A DNA stretch of 64,000 nucleotides, from contig CANMMR010000006.1 of the NCBI GenBank assembly GCA_947499095.1, forward strand, positions 122,664 to 186,663, read 5' to 3'. The position numbers and the translations under genes were made by a program. The notes under the pieces were generated by a model. That model searched no databases. It was not told the DNA's origin and was given only the letters and a program-made list of their open reading frames with translations. Shown piece after piece: positions 1-9,523 of the stretch (the first letter of the stretch is position 1; every line of letters begins with the position of its first letter). Origin of the DNA: an uncultured Erythrobacter sp. Lineage in GTDB: Bacteria; Pseudomonadota; Alphaproteobacteria; Sphingomonadales; Sphingomonadaceae.

Positions 1-153
1 CCGAGTCAGCGAATGGCGGGCAGATTGGTTTCCGGAAGGAAATACCGAAGGACGAGATCGAGCGGACGGCTCTCGATGGGAACGTCCGGATCACAGACCG
101 CAAGACCCGCACCGCCACGCCTGATCTCGGCCCATAATCTGTTATTCAGCTGA

Positions 154-1068
154 GGTAACGAGCTGAAAGCGGACCAGCATCGCCTCTCCGGCGCTTTCGT
201 CGAGGTCAACTGCGCCACGCTCAAGGGCGACAATGCGATGTCTGCACTGTTCGGCCATACCAAGGGGGCCTTCACCGGTGCCGTGTCCGAACGTGCGGGC
301 CTGCTCCGCAGCGCCGACAAGGGCATGCTGTTCCTCGACGAGATCGGCGAATTGGGCCTCGACGAGCAGGCGATGATCCTGCGCGCGGTCGAGGACAAAC
401 GCTTCCTTTCTGTGGGTTCGGACCGCGAAGTCGAGAGCGACTTCCAGCTCATCGCCGGGACTAACCGCGACCTGGTCGATGCCGCGGCCGAGGGCGAATT
501 TCGCGAAGACCTGTTTGCGCGCCTGAACCTGTGGACCTTCAATCTGCCTGGGCTCGCCGAGCGGCGCGAGGATATCGAGCCAAACCTCGAATATGAGCTC
601 GAGCGCTATGCTTCGGCAGAGGACACGCGCGTCACCTTCAACAAGGAGGCGCGAGCGCGCTACCTCGGTTTCGCCACATCGCCGCTCGCAGTGTGTAACG
701 GCAATTTCCGCGATCTGTCCGCCAGCATCACGCGGATGGCGACCCTCAGCCCGGACGGACGGATCGACACCCCGACCGTCGAAGCGGAGATTGCCAGACT
801 GGAGAAGCTGTGGGCGTTTGCCGATGGGGATAGTAGCGAGGCACTGCTCTTGGAAATCCTTGGCCAAGAGGCACTCGCAGAGATCGATCCCTTCGACCGC
901 GCTCAACTGGCGCAAGTCATCGCAACATGTCGCCGCCACTCCTCGCTCTCGGCAGCGGGAAGGGACTTTTTCGCGTCATCCAGACTGCGACGCAAATCGA
1001 CCTATGACGCCGACCGATTGCGCAAGTACCTCGCTCGCTTCGCATTGTCCTGGGATGACGTCAGCTAA
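154..1068 (+). pseudogene. rtcR: RtcR-type sigma-54 activator, 5'-truncated remnant
   Basis: The 304-codon open stretch matches the C-terminal two thirds of RtcR, the sigma-54 activator of the rtcBA RNA repair genes. Visible are the conserved EVNCATL segment, the sigma-54 contact loop GAFTGA (265-282) and the Walker B-like LFLDEIGEL (D and E codons at 337-342), then a helical C-terminal region that probably contains the HTH. Missing are the N-terminal CARF-like sensor domain and the Walker A loop. An in-frame TGA at 151-153 precedes the homology, and none of the other plus-strand frames in 1-150 continues it, so this is a deletion or rearrangement rather than a simple frameshift. ATG 238 is the first conventional start but lies inside the AAA+ domain. 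No rtcB or rtcA lies nearby. Almost certainly non-functional as an activator. Confidence 0.8.
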
Positions 1069-1176
1069 TGGGCCGCTAGGGCCGCGTGCACATCTGCTGA
1101 AGATGCTCCATCGTTCTTGCATATCGTGATTGGTGGCGATGAAGAAAATCGTTCCCTATCAATGACTTATGGGTGG

Positions 1177-1264
1177 CGGAGCAGGAGGGATTCGAACCCT
1201 CGATACGGGGTTACCGTATACACACTTTCCAGGCGTGCGCCTTCGACCACTCGGCCACTGCTCC
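1177..1264 (-). tRNA. tRNA-Ser(GGA)
   Basis: On the minus strand a 7-bp acceptor stem GGAGCAG/CTGCTCC closes a class II tRNA. The anticodon arm is CACGC-CTGGAAA-GTGTG, giving anticodon GGA. A long variable arm and a GGTTCGAATCC T-arm follow. The discriminator is G at 1177, and CCA is encoded at 1174-1176. No integrase or duplicated 3' end is seen beside it. Confidence 0.97.
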
Positions 1265-1563
1265 GCATTCCCATCCGCGGTGCCGTTTCGCTGCTTGCGC
1301 GCGGCAGGTCGTCCGGGAAGGCGCGCGTCTAGCGGTGACGGGTGGGAATCGCAAGCCGAACCGGAAGCGACCTATTCCGCTTTGCGAAATTGGTGGTAGA
1401 ATGATGGTTGGCGACGGTGCTGCGCGGATCAGGCATCCCCTGCGAACACCGTCTCGAAGCCCCTTTCCGCCCTCGAAAACGCGCGGGAAGGGGTTTTCGA
1501 TTCCCAGAGCCGCCGAAGCCGAGCGCTCTTGCCTTTCGGCGACGGCATGGCATCGTCGTGCCC
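1265..1563. other. Intergenic region, no gene seen
   Basis: This 299-bp gap lies between the divergently oriented tRNA-Ser gene and the isomerase gene. Open frames in it are extensions of the isomerase frame or antisense frames without coding character. It should carry the tRNA promoter on the minus strand and the isomerase promoter on the plus strand, but I see no convincing -35/-10 pair for either. Confidence 0.5.
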
Positions 1564-2619
1564 ATGACCAGACAACTTATAGCTCTCGCTGCGGCCCTCG
1601 CGCTCGCTTTTCCGGTTTCGGCACAAGAGCAATCGGACGGCGCGCCCTCGCCGAACGAGATCGTCGCCGAGGCTTCGGCGGAGGAATGGGTCGCGATTCC
1701 TGCGGAGGACCTGCTTGTGATGACGCTCGCCCCCGATGCCGAGGGCAAAGAGCGCAAGGTAATTATCCAGCTGATGCCCGCGCCCTTCTCGCAAGGCTGG
1801 GTGGAGAACATCCGCACGCTGGCTCGCGCGGGCTGGTACGACGGGATCAGCGTCAACCGCGTGCAGGACAATTACGTCGTCCAGTGGGGGGATCCGAATT
1901 ACGACAATCCCGAGGCCGACGGTGCCGCGAAACCGCTTCCGGAATCGGTGAACGCCGTTTCGGAAGCAGCTTACACCGTGGATGGCGATGCAATCGCTCT
2001 CTCGGTAAAATTGGCTGACAGCGAGCGCGACCTCGCGCTGGAGCGTGGAGGCGCTCTGGCGGGCACGGACGAGACGACCGGCATCATCCTGGCGAACGGA
2101 CTGGTCGATTCCTACTCGCAGGCGGCCTTGTTCGACAACGGCTGGCCGCTGGCAACCAACGCCGGCGATGCCGCGGAGGGCGAACCCGCGGCGGTCTGGC
2201 CCGTCCATTGCTACGGCTTGGTCGGTGTCGGGCGCGGGATGTCGCCGGATACCGGCTCAGGCGCCGAGCTTTACACCGTGATCGGCCATGCGCCGCGCCA
2301 TCTCGACCGGAACATCGCGCTCGTCGGGCGGATCGTGGAGGGGATGAAGCATCTATCCTCGCTGCCGCGCGGGACCGGCGATCTGGGCTTTTATACAACT
2401 GAGGAGGCGGACCTGCGAACGCCGATCCTGTCAATCCGCGTCGCCAGCGATCTGCCATCAACCGAACGTCCGGCATTCGAATACCTCTCCACCGAGGGCG
2501 AGACCTTCGCCCGCTATGCCGATGCCCGCGCCAACCGGCGCGATCCGTTCTTCATCGTGCCCGCCGGAGGAGCGGATATCTGCAATATCCCGGTGCCGGT
2601 GCGGCGCGTGGGCGGGTGA
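1564..2619 (+). CDS. Secreted cyclophilin-type peptidyl-prolyl isomerase
   Basis: A 351-aa protein. The start at ATG 1564 is chosen because it begins a clear Sec signal peptide (MTRQLIALAAALALAFPVSA, then Q), while the upstream open frame is arginine-rich and non-coding in character. The body resembles the divergent cyclophilin domain of alphaproteobacterial periplasmic isomerases: a segment around GWYDGISVNRVQDNYVVQWG corresponds to the usual FYDG..FHRV...FMIQGGD core, and VGVGRGMSPDTGSGAELYTV to the region that normally reads ARA..P.SGGSQFFI. The usual catalytic Arg/Gln residues are partly replaced, so activity is less certain than the fold. It is the first gene of a trio; its TGA overlaps the next GTG by 3 nt (2616-2619). 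Confidence 0.85.
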   Translation: MTRQLIALAAALALAFPVSAQEQSDGAPSPNEIVAEASAEEWVAIPAEDLLVMTLAPDAEGKERKVIIQLMPAPFSQGWVENIRTLARAGWYDGISVNRVQDNYVVQWGDPNYDNPEADGAAKPLPESVNAVSEAAYTVDGDAIALSVKLADSERDLALERGGALAGTDETTGIILANGLVDSYSQAALFDNGWPLATNAGDAAEGEPAAVWPVHCYGLVGVGRGMSPDTGSGAELYTVIGHAPRHLDRNIALVGRIVEGMKHLSSLPRGTGDLGFYTTEEADLRTPILSIRVASDLPSTERPAFEYLSTEGETFARYADARANRRDPFFIVPAGGADICNIPVPVRRVGG

Positions 2620-2930
2620 GAGAGGCGTTCGCCTGCACCGCCGAGATCCGGCGCTGGGAAGGCGAGAAAGCGGTCTATCACATGATCACCATCGGCGGCG
2701 ACATGGCCGAGGCGATCACCATGCATGAGCGACTGCACCGCCTGGAGCTCGGCAGCAGGCGCGGCTTCGGATCGGTCAAGGTGATGGCGGCGATCGGCGA
2801 TACGCGGTGGAAGACCTCGGTCTTTCCGTCGAAGACCGGCGAGTGGTGGCTGCTGGTGGGCAAGAAGGTCCTGAAGGCCGAGGATCTGGTGGCGGGCGAC
2901 ATGGCCGAAGTCGCGCTGGAATTGCTGTGA
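2616..2930 (+). CDS. DUF1905 domain protein
   Basis: A 104-aa protein that begins with GTG 2616 in a GTGA overlap with the isomerase stop, which decides the start. The sequence follows the DUF1905 pattern: an EIRRWEGEKAVYHMITI strand region, SRRGFGSVKVMAAIGDTRWKTSVFP in two short blocks, then a WWLLVGKKVLKAEDLVAGD end. DUF1905 is a small beta-barrel-like domain of unknown function, often found alone or fused to a YdeI/OmpD-associated domain; here it stands alone. The coupling to a secreted isomerase gives no clear functional hint. Confidence 0.85.
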   Translation: MREAFACTAEIRRWEGEKAVYHMITIGGDMAEAITMHERLHRLELGSRRGFGSVKVMAAIGDTRWKTSVFPSKTGEWWLLVGKKVLKAEDLVAGDMAEVALELL

Positions 2931-3361
2931 GGCGCGGGCAGCATCATTCGAAGCTGGCATGGGCGGTCGGCGGAGGCTTGCTGGTCGCGGGCATTGCCGG
3001 GCTTGCGAGCGCCACCATGCCGCATGGTGAAACGCTCTGGCACCTGATCGCGGCGCCGGAGGAAGACGGCCTCTGGCGCTTCGAGCGGATCGACGGGCGC
3101 GACGTGTCGAGGGTCGGCTATTCGGTTCGCGTACATTGGGGTGAAGTGTCCGAGTGGTACAATGGTTGCAATTACTGCGGGACCAGCGATGAGGGCATGA
3201 CGATCTGCACATTGCAGGCGTGTGTCGAGCAGCCCTCCGACCAGCTCTATTTTCGCTTTTCGCGCGGGACCCCACACATGCGCGTCGACGGCGACCGGAT
3301 GATCTTGTCAATACCCGGTCACCGCGCCGAGCTGGTCCGCTTCACCGAACGGGTAATCTAG
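2927..3361 (+). CDS. Small membrane-anchored or secreted protein of unknown function
   Basis: A 144-aa protein starting at GTG 2927, again in a GTGA overlap with the upstream stop. Residues about 10-25 (LAWAVGGGLLVAGIAGLA) form a single hydrophobic segment after a basic N-terminus, so it is an anchor or uncleaved signal. The rest carries a CNYC pair and a C(x5)C pair (ICTLQACVE), suggesting two disulfides outside the cytoplasm, and ends in beta-rich sequence. I do not recognise the family; the layout loosely recalls small META/HslJ-like secreted domains, but that is a guess. Its TAG stop shares the palindrome CTAG with the convergent VOC gene. Confidence 0.7.
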   Translation: MRRGQHHSKLAWAVGGGLLVAGIAGLASATMPHGETLWHLIAAPEEDGLWRFERIDGRDVSRVGYSVRVHWGEVSEWYNGCNYCGTSDEGMTICTLQACVEQPSDQLYFRFSRGTPHMRVDGDRMILSIPGHRAELVRFTERVI

Positions 3362-3723
3362 ACCCGCTGCATCAGCTCGATGCGATTGCCGAACGGGTCC
3401 GCGATGTCGCCGCGGATGAAGCCATCGAGTTTCTTGCCCTGTTTGAACGGAATACCCGCTAGTTCCAGCCGGGCGATCAGCGCGCGCAAATCCTTCACGA
3501 GCAGGGCCGGGTGCGCGCGCCGCGCAGGGAGGAAACCGTCCTCCACTCCGCAATGGATCGCAACGCCGCCGCCTTCGAACCAGCAGCCGCCATTGACGGC
3601 GAGGTGCGCGGGCTTATCAATTTCGTCCAGCTGCATGATCTCGCCCCAGAACATGCGGGCGTGGGGTTCTCCGCCATGGGGCATGGCGAGCTGGATGTGG
3701 TCGATCCCGGCCAGCTGCGTCAC
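3358..3723 (-). CDS. VOC (glyoxalase/bleomycin-resistance fold) protein
   Basis: A 121-aa single-domain VOC protein. It starts at GTG 3723, overlapping the rel stop as GTGA; no ATG is available before GIDHIQLAMPHG. The N-terminal IDHIQLAM strand, an AIHCGVE strand, HPALLVKDL and a C-terminal DPFGNRIELMQ strand are the typical paired beta-alpha-beta-beta-beta modules, and H, H and E are at plausible metal positions. The substrate cannot be told from the sequence. It is translationally coupled downstream of rel. Confidence 0.88.
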   Translation of the reverse strand: MTQLAGIDHIQLAMPHGGEPHARMFWGEIMQLDEIDKPAHLAVNGGCWFEGGGVAIHCGVEDGFLPARRAHPALLVKDLRALIARLELAGIPFKQGKKLDGFIRGDIADPFGNRIELMQRV

Positions 3724-5810
3724 ACGCGCTCCGCCTGGGCGATGGAATCGCTGGCCCGCAGCGCGCTGAGGATGCGGGTGAGATGGGCGAGATCCTGCAC
3801 TTCGAGATCGATCTCGTAGGTCGTGAAGGGGTGGTCGAGCTGCGTTTGTTCGAGGCTTTTCACATTGACGTGGTTCTTGGCGAAGATCCCGGCCATTTCG
3901 GCCAGCGTGCCCGGCCGGTCGTAGAGGGTCACCCGCATCCGCCCGACGGCCCCGCGCGAACGCTTGTTCCACGACAGGTCCAGCCAATCGGTATCGATCC
4001 CGCTGGCAAGCTGCGCGCAGTCGATCGCGTGCACTTCCACGCCTTCGCCCGGTTTGCGTATGCCGACGATGCGGTCGCCCGGAACGGGGTGGCAGCACTC
4101 GGCCAGCTGGAAGCCGACACCGGGTGTCAGGCCGCGGATCGACAGCGCCTTGCCCTCGCGCGCCCAGTCGGGCTCCTCCGCCATGCCTTCGGTGCAACCC
4201 GGCACCAGCGCTTCCATCACGGCGCGGTCCTCGATCTTGGCGGCGCCGATGGCGTATAACAGGTCCTCCTCTTCCTCCAGCTCCAGCCGCTTGAGCGCCT
4301 CGCGCGTGGCTTTCTTGCCGATCTTGACAGGCACCCTGAGGGCGATTTCGTCGAACAGCTTCTTGCCGATCTCGGCGACTTCTGCGCGCTCTTTCAGGCG
4401 CACTGCACGCCGGATCGAGGCGCGCGCCTTGCCGGTGACGACGAAGCCAAGCCAGCTCATCTGCGGATCGGCTTGCGCGCTTTTGATGATCTCCACCACA
4501 TCGCCATTGTTGAGCTGGGTGCGCAACGGCATGTGCCGCCCGTTGATCTTCGCGCCCACGGTCTGCGCGCCGAGATCGGTATGAACGGCGAAGGCGAAAT
4601 CGACCGGGGTCGAGCCCTTGGGCAGCTGGAACAGCGCGCCCTTGGGCGTGAAGGCGAAGATGCGATCCTGATAGATCGCCATGCGCGTATGCTCGAGCAG
4701 TTCCTCGGCATCGTGGCTGGCGTCGACGATCTCGATCAGGTCGCGCAGCCAGCCGACCTGCCCGTCCGGTCGGTCGCCCTGCTTGTAGGCCCAGTGCGCG
4801 GCATAGCCGAACTCGTTGAGCTTGTGCATCTCGCGCGTGCGGATCTGCACCTCCACGCGCATCGACTTGCCGTAGATCAGCGAGGTGTGGAGGCTCCGAT
4901 AGCCGTTGGTCTTGGGCGTCGAGATATAGTCCTTGAACTTGCCCGGCAAGAATTGCCAGGTCGTGTGCAGGACTCCCAGCGCGCGGTAGCAATCGGCCAC
5001 GTCCTCGCAGATGACGCGAAAAGCCATGATGTCGGTCACCTGCTCGAAACTGACATGGCGTTCGGCCATCTTGCGCCAGATCGAATAGGGATGCTTTTCG
5101 CGGCCCGAGACCTCGGTGACGATCCCGGCTTCCGACAGCGCATGTTTCATATCGAGCGCGATGGCATCGACCTGGCCGCCGTCTTCGCTGCGGATCTGGT
5201 CGAGGCGCTGGGTGATGGTCTCGAAGGCTTCGGGCTCGAGCTGTTCGAAGGCGAGCATCTGCATCTCGCGCATGTATTCGTACATGCCCACCCGCTCGGC
5301 CAGCGGGGCGTAGATATCCATCGTCTCGCGCGCGATGCGCTGGCGCTTCTCCGGCTTCTTGATGAAGTGGAGCGTGCGCATGTTGTGCAGCCGGTCGCCC
5401 AGCTTGACCAGCAGCACACGGATGTCCTCGCTCATGGCGAGCAGGAACTTGCGCAGGTTTTCCGCCGCGCGCTCGTTCTCGGGCATTTGCTCGATCTTGG
5501 AGAGCTTGGTCACCCCGTCGACCAGCCGCGCGACATCGGGGCCGAAATTCGCCTCGATATCGTCGATCGTCGCCAGCGTGTCTTCCACCGTATCGTGGAG
5601 CAGGGCGGTCATGATCGTTTCCTGGTCCAGCTTCAGGTCGGTCATCAGCCCGGCGACTTCGACCGGATGGCTGAAATAGGGATCGCCGCTGGCGCGCGTC
5701 TGCGTGCCGTGCTTCTGCACCGTATAGACATAGGCGCGGTTGAGCAGCGCCTCGTCGGCGTCGGGGTCGTATTCCTGGACCCTTTCAACAAGTTCGTACT
5801 GGCGCAGCAT
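3720..5810 (-). CDS. rsh: Bifunctional (p)ppGpp synthetase/hydrolase (Rel/SpoT)
   Basis: A 696-aa long RSH enzyme, the single stringent-response enzyme typical of Alphaproteobacteria. It makes ppGpp from GDP/GTP plus ATP and degrades it. The start at ATG 5810 (MLRQYELVERVQ) is chosen because the family begins there; 14 extra upstream codons are not family-like. The HD hydrolase domain is intact (YFSHPVEVAG, then HDTVED at about residues 72-77). The synthetase domain carries NGYRSLHTSLIYG and RTREMHKLNEFGYAAHWAYK. A TGS domain (IFAFTPKGALFQLPKGSTPVDFA) follows at about residues 370-430, and an ACT domain ends the protein. Both activities should be present. Length is normal for the family. Confidence 0.97.
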   Translation of the reverse strand: MLRQYELVERVQEYDPDADEALLNRAYVYTVQKHGTQTRASGDPYFSHPVEVAGLMTDLKLDQETIMTALLHDTVEDTLATIDDIEANFGPDVARLVDGVTKLSKIEQMPENERAAENLRKFLLAMSEDIRVLLVKLGDRLHNMRTLHFIKKPEKRQRIARETMDIYAPLAERVGMYEYMREMQMLAFEQLEPEAFETITQRLDQIRSEDGGQVDAIALDMKHALSEAGIVTEVSGREKHPYSIWRKMAERHVSFEQVTDIMAFRVICEDVADCYRALGVLHTTWQFLPGKFKDYISTPKTNGYRSLHTSLIYGKSMRVEVQIRTREMHKLNEFGYAAHWAYKQGDRPDGQVGWLRDLIEIVDASHDAEELLEHTRMAIYQDRIFAFTPKGALFQLPKGSTPVDFAFAVHTDLGAQTVGAKINGRHMPLRTQLNNGDVVEIIKSAQADPQMSWLGFVVTGKARASIRRAVRLKERAEVAEIGKKLFDEIALRVPVKIGKKATREALKRLELEEEEDLLYAIGAAKIEDRAVMEALVPGCTEGMAEEPDWAREGKALSIRGLTPGVGFQLAECCHPVPGDRIVGIRKPGEGVEVHAIDCAQLASGIDTDWLDLSWNKRSRGAVGRMRVTLYDRPGTLAEMAGIFAKNHVNVKSLEQTQLDHPFTTYEIDLEVQDLAHLTRILSALRASDSIAQAERV

Positions 5811-5932
5811 CGTGGACAGGATGTGCGGATTCGCTCGCCTATTGCAACGCAAAAAAGCTGTGCGGTGTGATCGGGTTGTTCGGTGCGACCCGCATAGCTT
5901 GTTCTCGATCTATGTATGCCTAGAGTGGGCAA

Positions 5933-8900
5933 ATGGACAATGATGAGATTTCCGCTTCGGCCTGGCGCTTTGCGATTGATCGCGGCGGTACGTTCACGGA
6001 CGTCGTAGCGACGACGCCTGGCGGGAAGCTCGTTACGGACAAGCTCTTGTCCGAGAACCCCGGTTTCTATTCCGATGCACCCAGCGAGGCGGTGCGGCGC
6101 CTCATGGCCGAACATGGCGCGGGCCCGATCGCCGAAGTCCGCATCGGTACGACGGTTGCCACCAATGCGCTGCTGGAGCGGAAGGGCGAGCGGCTTGCGC
6201 TCGCCATCACGCGCGGCTTTGGCGATGCCTTGCGCATCGGCACGCAGGCGCGGCCCGATATTTTCGCGCGGCACATCGTGCTGCCGGAGCAACTGCCCGC
6301 GCAGGTCGTAGAGATCGAAGAGCGGGGGGCTGCGACTGGCGAAGTGCTGCTCCCTCTGGACGAGGCACAGGCACGCGCGCAATTCGCAGCGCTGCGCGCG
6401 GACGGTTTCGACGCCATCGCCATAGTGCTGATGCATGGCTGGCAGCACCGCGACCACGAGGCGCGACTTGCCGCGATCGCTCGCGAGCTTGGCTTTGCGC
6501 AGGTCAGCGTCAGCCATGAGGTCGCGCCGCTGATCCGGCTGATCCCGCGCGGCGATACGACGGTGGTCGATGCCTATCTCTCGCCGGTCCTGCGGCGCTA
6601 TACCGACAACCTTCAGGCGAGCTTGCCCACAACGCGCACATTGCGCTTCATGCAGTCGAATGGCGGGCTGGCGGAAGTCGGCGCGTTTCGCGGCAAGGAC
6701 GCGATCCTTTCGGGTCCGGCCGGCGGTGTGGTCGGCATGGTCGCAGCGGGCGAGGCGCTGGGCCACGGCAGGCTGATCGGCTTCGACATGGGCGGGACCA
6801 GCACCGATGTCGCGCATTATGCGGGCGAGTACGAGCTGACCGGCGACAGCGTGGTCGCGGGCGTACGCGTCGCCGCACCGATGATGCAGATTCATACGGT
6901 CGCGGCGGGCGGCGGCTCGGTCTGCCAGTTCGACGGTGCGCGCTTTCGCGTCGGGCCGGATAGCGCGGGCGCCGATCCCGGCCCCGCCTGCTATCGCAAG
7001 GGCGGCCCTCTGACGGTGACCGACTGCAACCTCTTCCTCGGGCGGATCGACCCGGCATTCTTCCCTAATGTCTTCGGGCAGGGCGGTGACGAACCGCTCG
7101 ATCCCGCCACCTCGCGGGCGCGGTTGGAAGAGGTGGCAGCCGCCATGCCGGATCCGCAGCCGCTGGAGGACATCGCCGAGGGATTCCTCGCCATCGCGGT
7201 CGACAGCATGGCCAATGCCATCCGCAAGATCAGCGTCGCGCGCGGGCATGATGTAACCGGCTATGCGCTGGCCTGTTTCGGCGGTGCGGGCGGGCAGCAC
7301 GCCTGCAAGGTCGCCGATGCGCTGGGCATGGAGACGGTGCTGGTGCATCCGCTCGCCGGCATTCTGTCCGCTTATGGCATCGGCCTAGCGCCGGTGAAGG
7401 CTATTCACGAGGTCAGCCTGGTGCGGCCATTGGTCGAGAGTTTCGATGCCGAACTCGCAGCCTTGCAAGACGAGGCGCGCGGCGCTCTGACGCAGCAGGG
7501 GATCGCGCCGGACGCGATTGCGCTCGAAAGCCGCGCCCGGCTGCGCTTCGAAGGGAGCGACAGCCTGCTCGCAGTCGATTGCGATGACCGCGATGCAATG
7601 GATACCGCTTTCCGCGCCCTGCACCGCCAGCGCTTCGGCTATTCCGATGCCGCAGCACCCATCATCGTCGAAGCGCTTAGCGTCGAGGCGAGCGGCCATG
7701 CCGGCGGCCTCGGCGAAGCGCAGGCCGTTCCGGAGGCTGTCGGTGTCCAGGCATCGGGGACATGGCAAACCATCGAACGCGCATCGATGGGCGAGGGCGA
7801 AGCGATCGAGGGGCCGGTCCTGATTATCGATCCCGGATCGACCACGGTCGTCGAAGAAGGATGGCAGGCGCGTCTTGCCGACGAGGGTAGCCTGGTACTG
7901 ACCCGCGCGCAGCCGATTGCGCGAGACCGGGCGGCGGGGACCGAAGCGGATCCGGTCCGGCTCGAGATCTTCAACAACCACTTCATGGCGATCGCCGAGG
8001 AAATGGGCGTCGTGCTGCAATCGACCGCGACCTCGGTCAATATCAAGGAGCGGCTCGATTTCTCCTGCGCGCTGTTCGACCGGCATGGTGCGTTGATCGC
8101 CAATGCGCCGCACATCCCGGTGCACCTCGGCAGCATGGGCGACAGTATCGCGCGCGTGATCGAGATGCGCGGCGACAAGCACGATGGGCGCGGTTTCCGG
8201 CGCGGCGATGCCTATGTGCTGAACGATCCCTTCCGCGGCGGCACGCATTTGCCGGACATCACGGTAATCGTCCCCGTATTCTACGACGAGAACGGCGACG
8301 AAGAACCGGACGCCTTCGTGGCCGCGCGCGGGCATCATTCCGATATCGGCGGTATCGCACCCGGTTCGATGCCGCCCGAGAGCCGCACCATCGAGCAGGA
8401 GGGCGTGCTGATCGACAATCTGCTGATGGTCGACGAAGGCGAATTTCGCGAAGGGGCGGTGCGCGAAGCTCTGGCCGGCGCGAAATACCCTGCGCGCAAT
8501 CCGGACCGCAATTTGTCGGACCTGCGTGCGCAGCTCGCCGCCTGTACGCGCGGTGCCGAGCTGTTGCAGGCGGCTGCGAAGGATCACGGGGCCGAAGTCC
8601 TGTCAGCCTACATGGACCATGTCCTCGCCAACGCCGAAGAGAGCGTGCGGCGGCTGCTCGACCGGCTCGACGATGGCGAATTCGCCTATCCGATGGACAA
8701 TGGCGCGGTGGTGAAGGTTGCCATCCGCATCGACCGCGAGGCGCGCTCAGCCGTGTTCGATTTCACCGGCACGAGCGCAGAGCTGCCGAACAATTTCAAC
8801 GCGCCGAAGTCGATCACCCGGGCAGCGGCGCTCTATGTCGTCCGCACGCTCATCGACGATGCGATCCCGATGAACGACGGGTGCCTGCGACCGGTCGAGC

Positions 8901-9523
8901 TGATCGTGCCCGAGGGCTCGATGCTCAATCCGAAGCCGGGCGCAGCGGTGGTCGCAGGGAATGTGGAGACGAGCCAGGTCGTCACCGATGCGCTGTTTGC
9001 CGCAACGGGTCGGCTCGCGCCGAGCCAGGGGACGATGAACAATTTCACCTTCGGCAACGAGCGGCATCAATATTACGAGACCATCTGCGGCGGTTCCGGG
9101 GCGGGACCGGACCATGACGGTACCAGCGCAGTGCAAACGCACATGACCAATTCACGGCTCACGGATCCGGAAATATTCGAGACGCGCCTGCCGGTGCGGC
9201 TGGAGCGCTTCGCAATTCGCCACGGGTCGGGAGGCAAGGGCGCGCATCGCGGTGGCGACGGCGTCGAGCGCTGCGTCACTTTTCTCGAGCCGATCCGCGC
9301 GAATATCCTCGCCAATCGCAGGACGGTCGCGCCCAAGGGGATTTGCGGCGGCGGCGATGCCCAGCCGGGTGCAAACTGGGTGGACCGCGCGGATGGTACC
9401 CGCGAGTCGCTCGATGCAACCGCTGCTGCGGACATGCAGCCGGGCGATCGATTCACAATCCTCACGCCTGGCGGCGGCGGTTTCGGCGCGGCGGACACTT
9501 CCGACCGGACGGAGAAACCCTAG
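5933..9523 (+). CDS. 5-oxoprolinase (ATP-hydrolysing), HyuA-HyuB fusion
   Basis: A 1196-aa protein with both hydantoinase/oxoprolinase halves in one chain. The N-terminal HyuA-like half opens with [14 protein letters not shown] and carries [16 protein letters not shown] and [14 protein letters not shown] with [11 protein letters not shown] (ATPase-fold phosphate-binding motifs). The HyuB half starts near residue 680 ([20 protein letters not shown]). Fusion and length match eukaryote-like 5-oxoprolinase, which opens 5-oxoproline to glutamate using ATP. Other members act on hydantoins or related lactams, so the substrate is inferred. It is divergent from rel across about 120 bp and convergent with the GH3-like gene, sharing a CTAG stop overlap. 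Confidence 0.9.
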   Translation: MDNDEISASAWRFAIDRGGTFTDVVATTPGGKLVTDKLLSENPGFYSDAPSEAVRRLMAEHGAGPIAEVRIGTTVATNALLERKGERLALAITRGFGDALRIGTQARPDIFARHIVLPEQLPAQVVEIEERGAATGEVLLPLDEAQARAQFAALRADGFDAIAIVLMHGWQHRDHEARLAAIARELGFAQVSVSHEVAPLIRLIPRGDTTVVDAYLSPVLRRYTDNLQASLPTTRTLRFMQSNGGLAEVGAFRGKDAILSGPAGGVVGMVAAGEALGHGRLIGFDMGGTSTDVAHYAGEYELTGDSVVAGVRVAAPMMQIHTVAAGGGSVCQFDGARFRVGPDSAGADPGPACYRKGGPLTVTDCNLFLGRIDPAFFPNVFGQGGDEPLDPATSRARLEEVAAAMPDPQPLEDIAEGFLAIAVDSMANAIRKISVARGHDVTGYALACFGGAGGQHACKVADALGMETVLVHPLAGILSAYGIGLAPVKAIHEVSLVRPLVESFDAELAALQDEARGALTQQGIAPDAIALESRARLRFEGSDSLLAVDCDDRDAMDTAFRALHRQRFGYSDAAAPIIVEALSVEASGHAGGLGEAQAVPEAVGVQASGTWQTIERASMGEGEAIEGPVLIIDPGSTTVVEEGWQARLADEGSLVLTRAQPIARDRAAGTEADPVRLEIFNNHFMAIAEEMGVVLQSTATSVNIKERLDFSCALFDRHGALIANAPHIPVHLGSMGDSIARVIEMRGDKHDGRGFRRGDAYVLNDPFRGGTHLPDITVIVPVFYDENGDEEPDAFVAARGHHSDIGGIAPGSMPPESRTIEQEGVLIDNLLMVDEGEFREGAVREALAGAKYPARNPDRNLSDLRAQLAACTRGAELLQAAAKDHGAEVLSAYMDHVLANAEESVRRLLDRLDDGEFAYPMDNGAVVKVAIRIDREARSAVFDFTGTSAELPNNFNAPKSITRAAALYVVRTLIDDAIPMNDGCLRPVELIVPEGSMLNPKPGAAVVAGNVETSQVVTDALFAATGRLAPSQGTMNNFTFGNERHQYYETICGGSGAGPDHDGTSAVQTHMTNSRLTDPEIFETRLPVRLERFAIRHGSGGKGAHRGGDGVERCVTFLEPIRANILANRRTVAPKGICGGGDAQPGANWVDRADGTRESLDATAAADMQPGDRFTILTPGGGGFGAADTSDRTEKP

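Noticed and set aside
1177..1264. tRNA-Ser as an integration site next to the truncated rtcR.
   Set aside because: No integrase, no direct repeat of the tRNA 3' end and no foreign-looking composition are visible in the window.
4473..5870. A 465-codon plus-strand frame opposite rel, and a 567-codon minus-strand frame opposite the start of 5-oxoprolinase (5645-7348).
   Set aside because: Both are antisense to genes with intact catalytic motifs and show the reflected codon pattern expected of GC-rich shadows.
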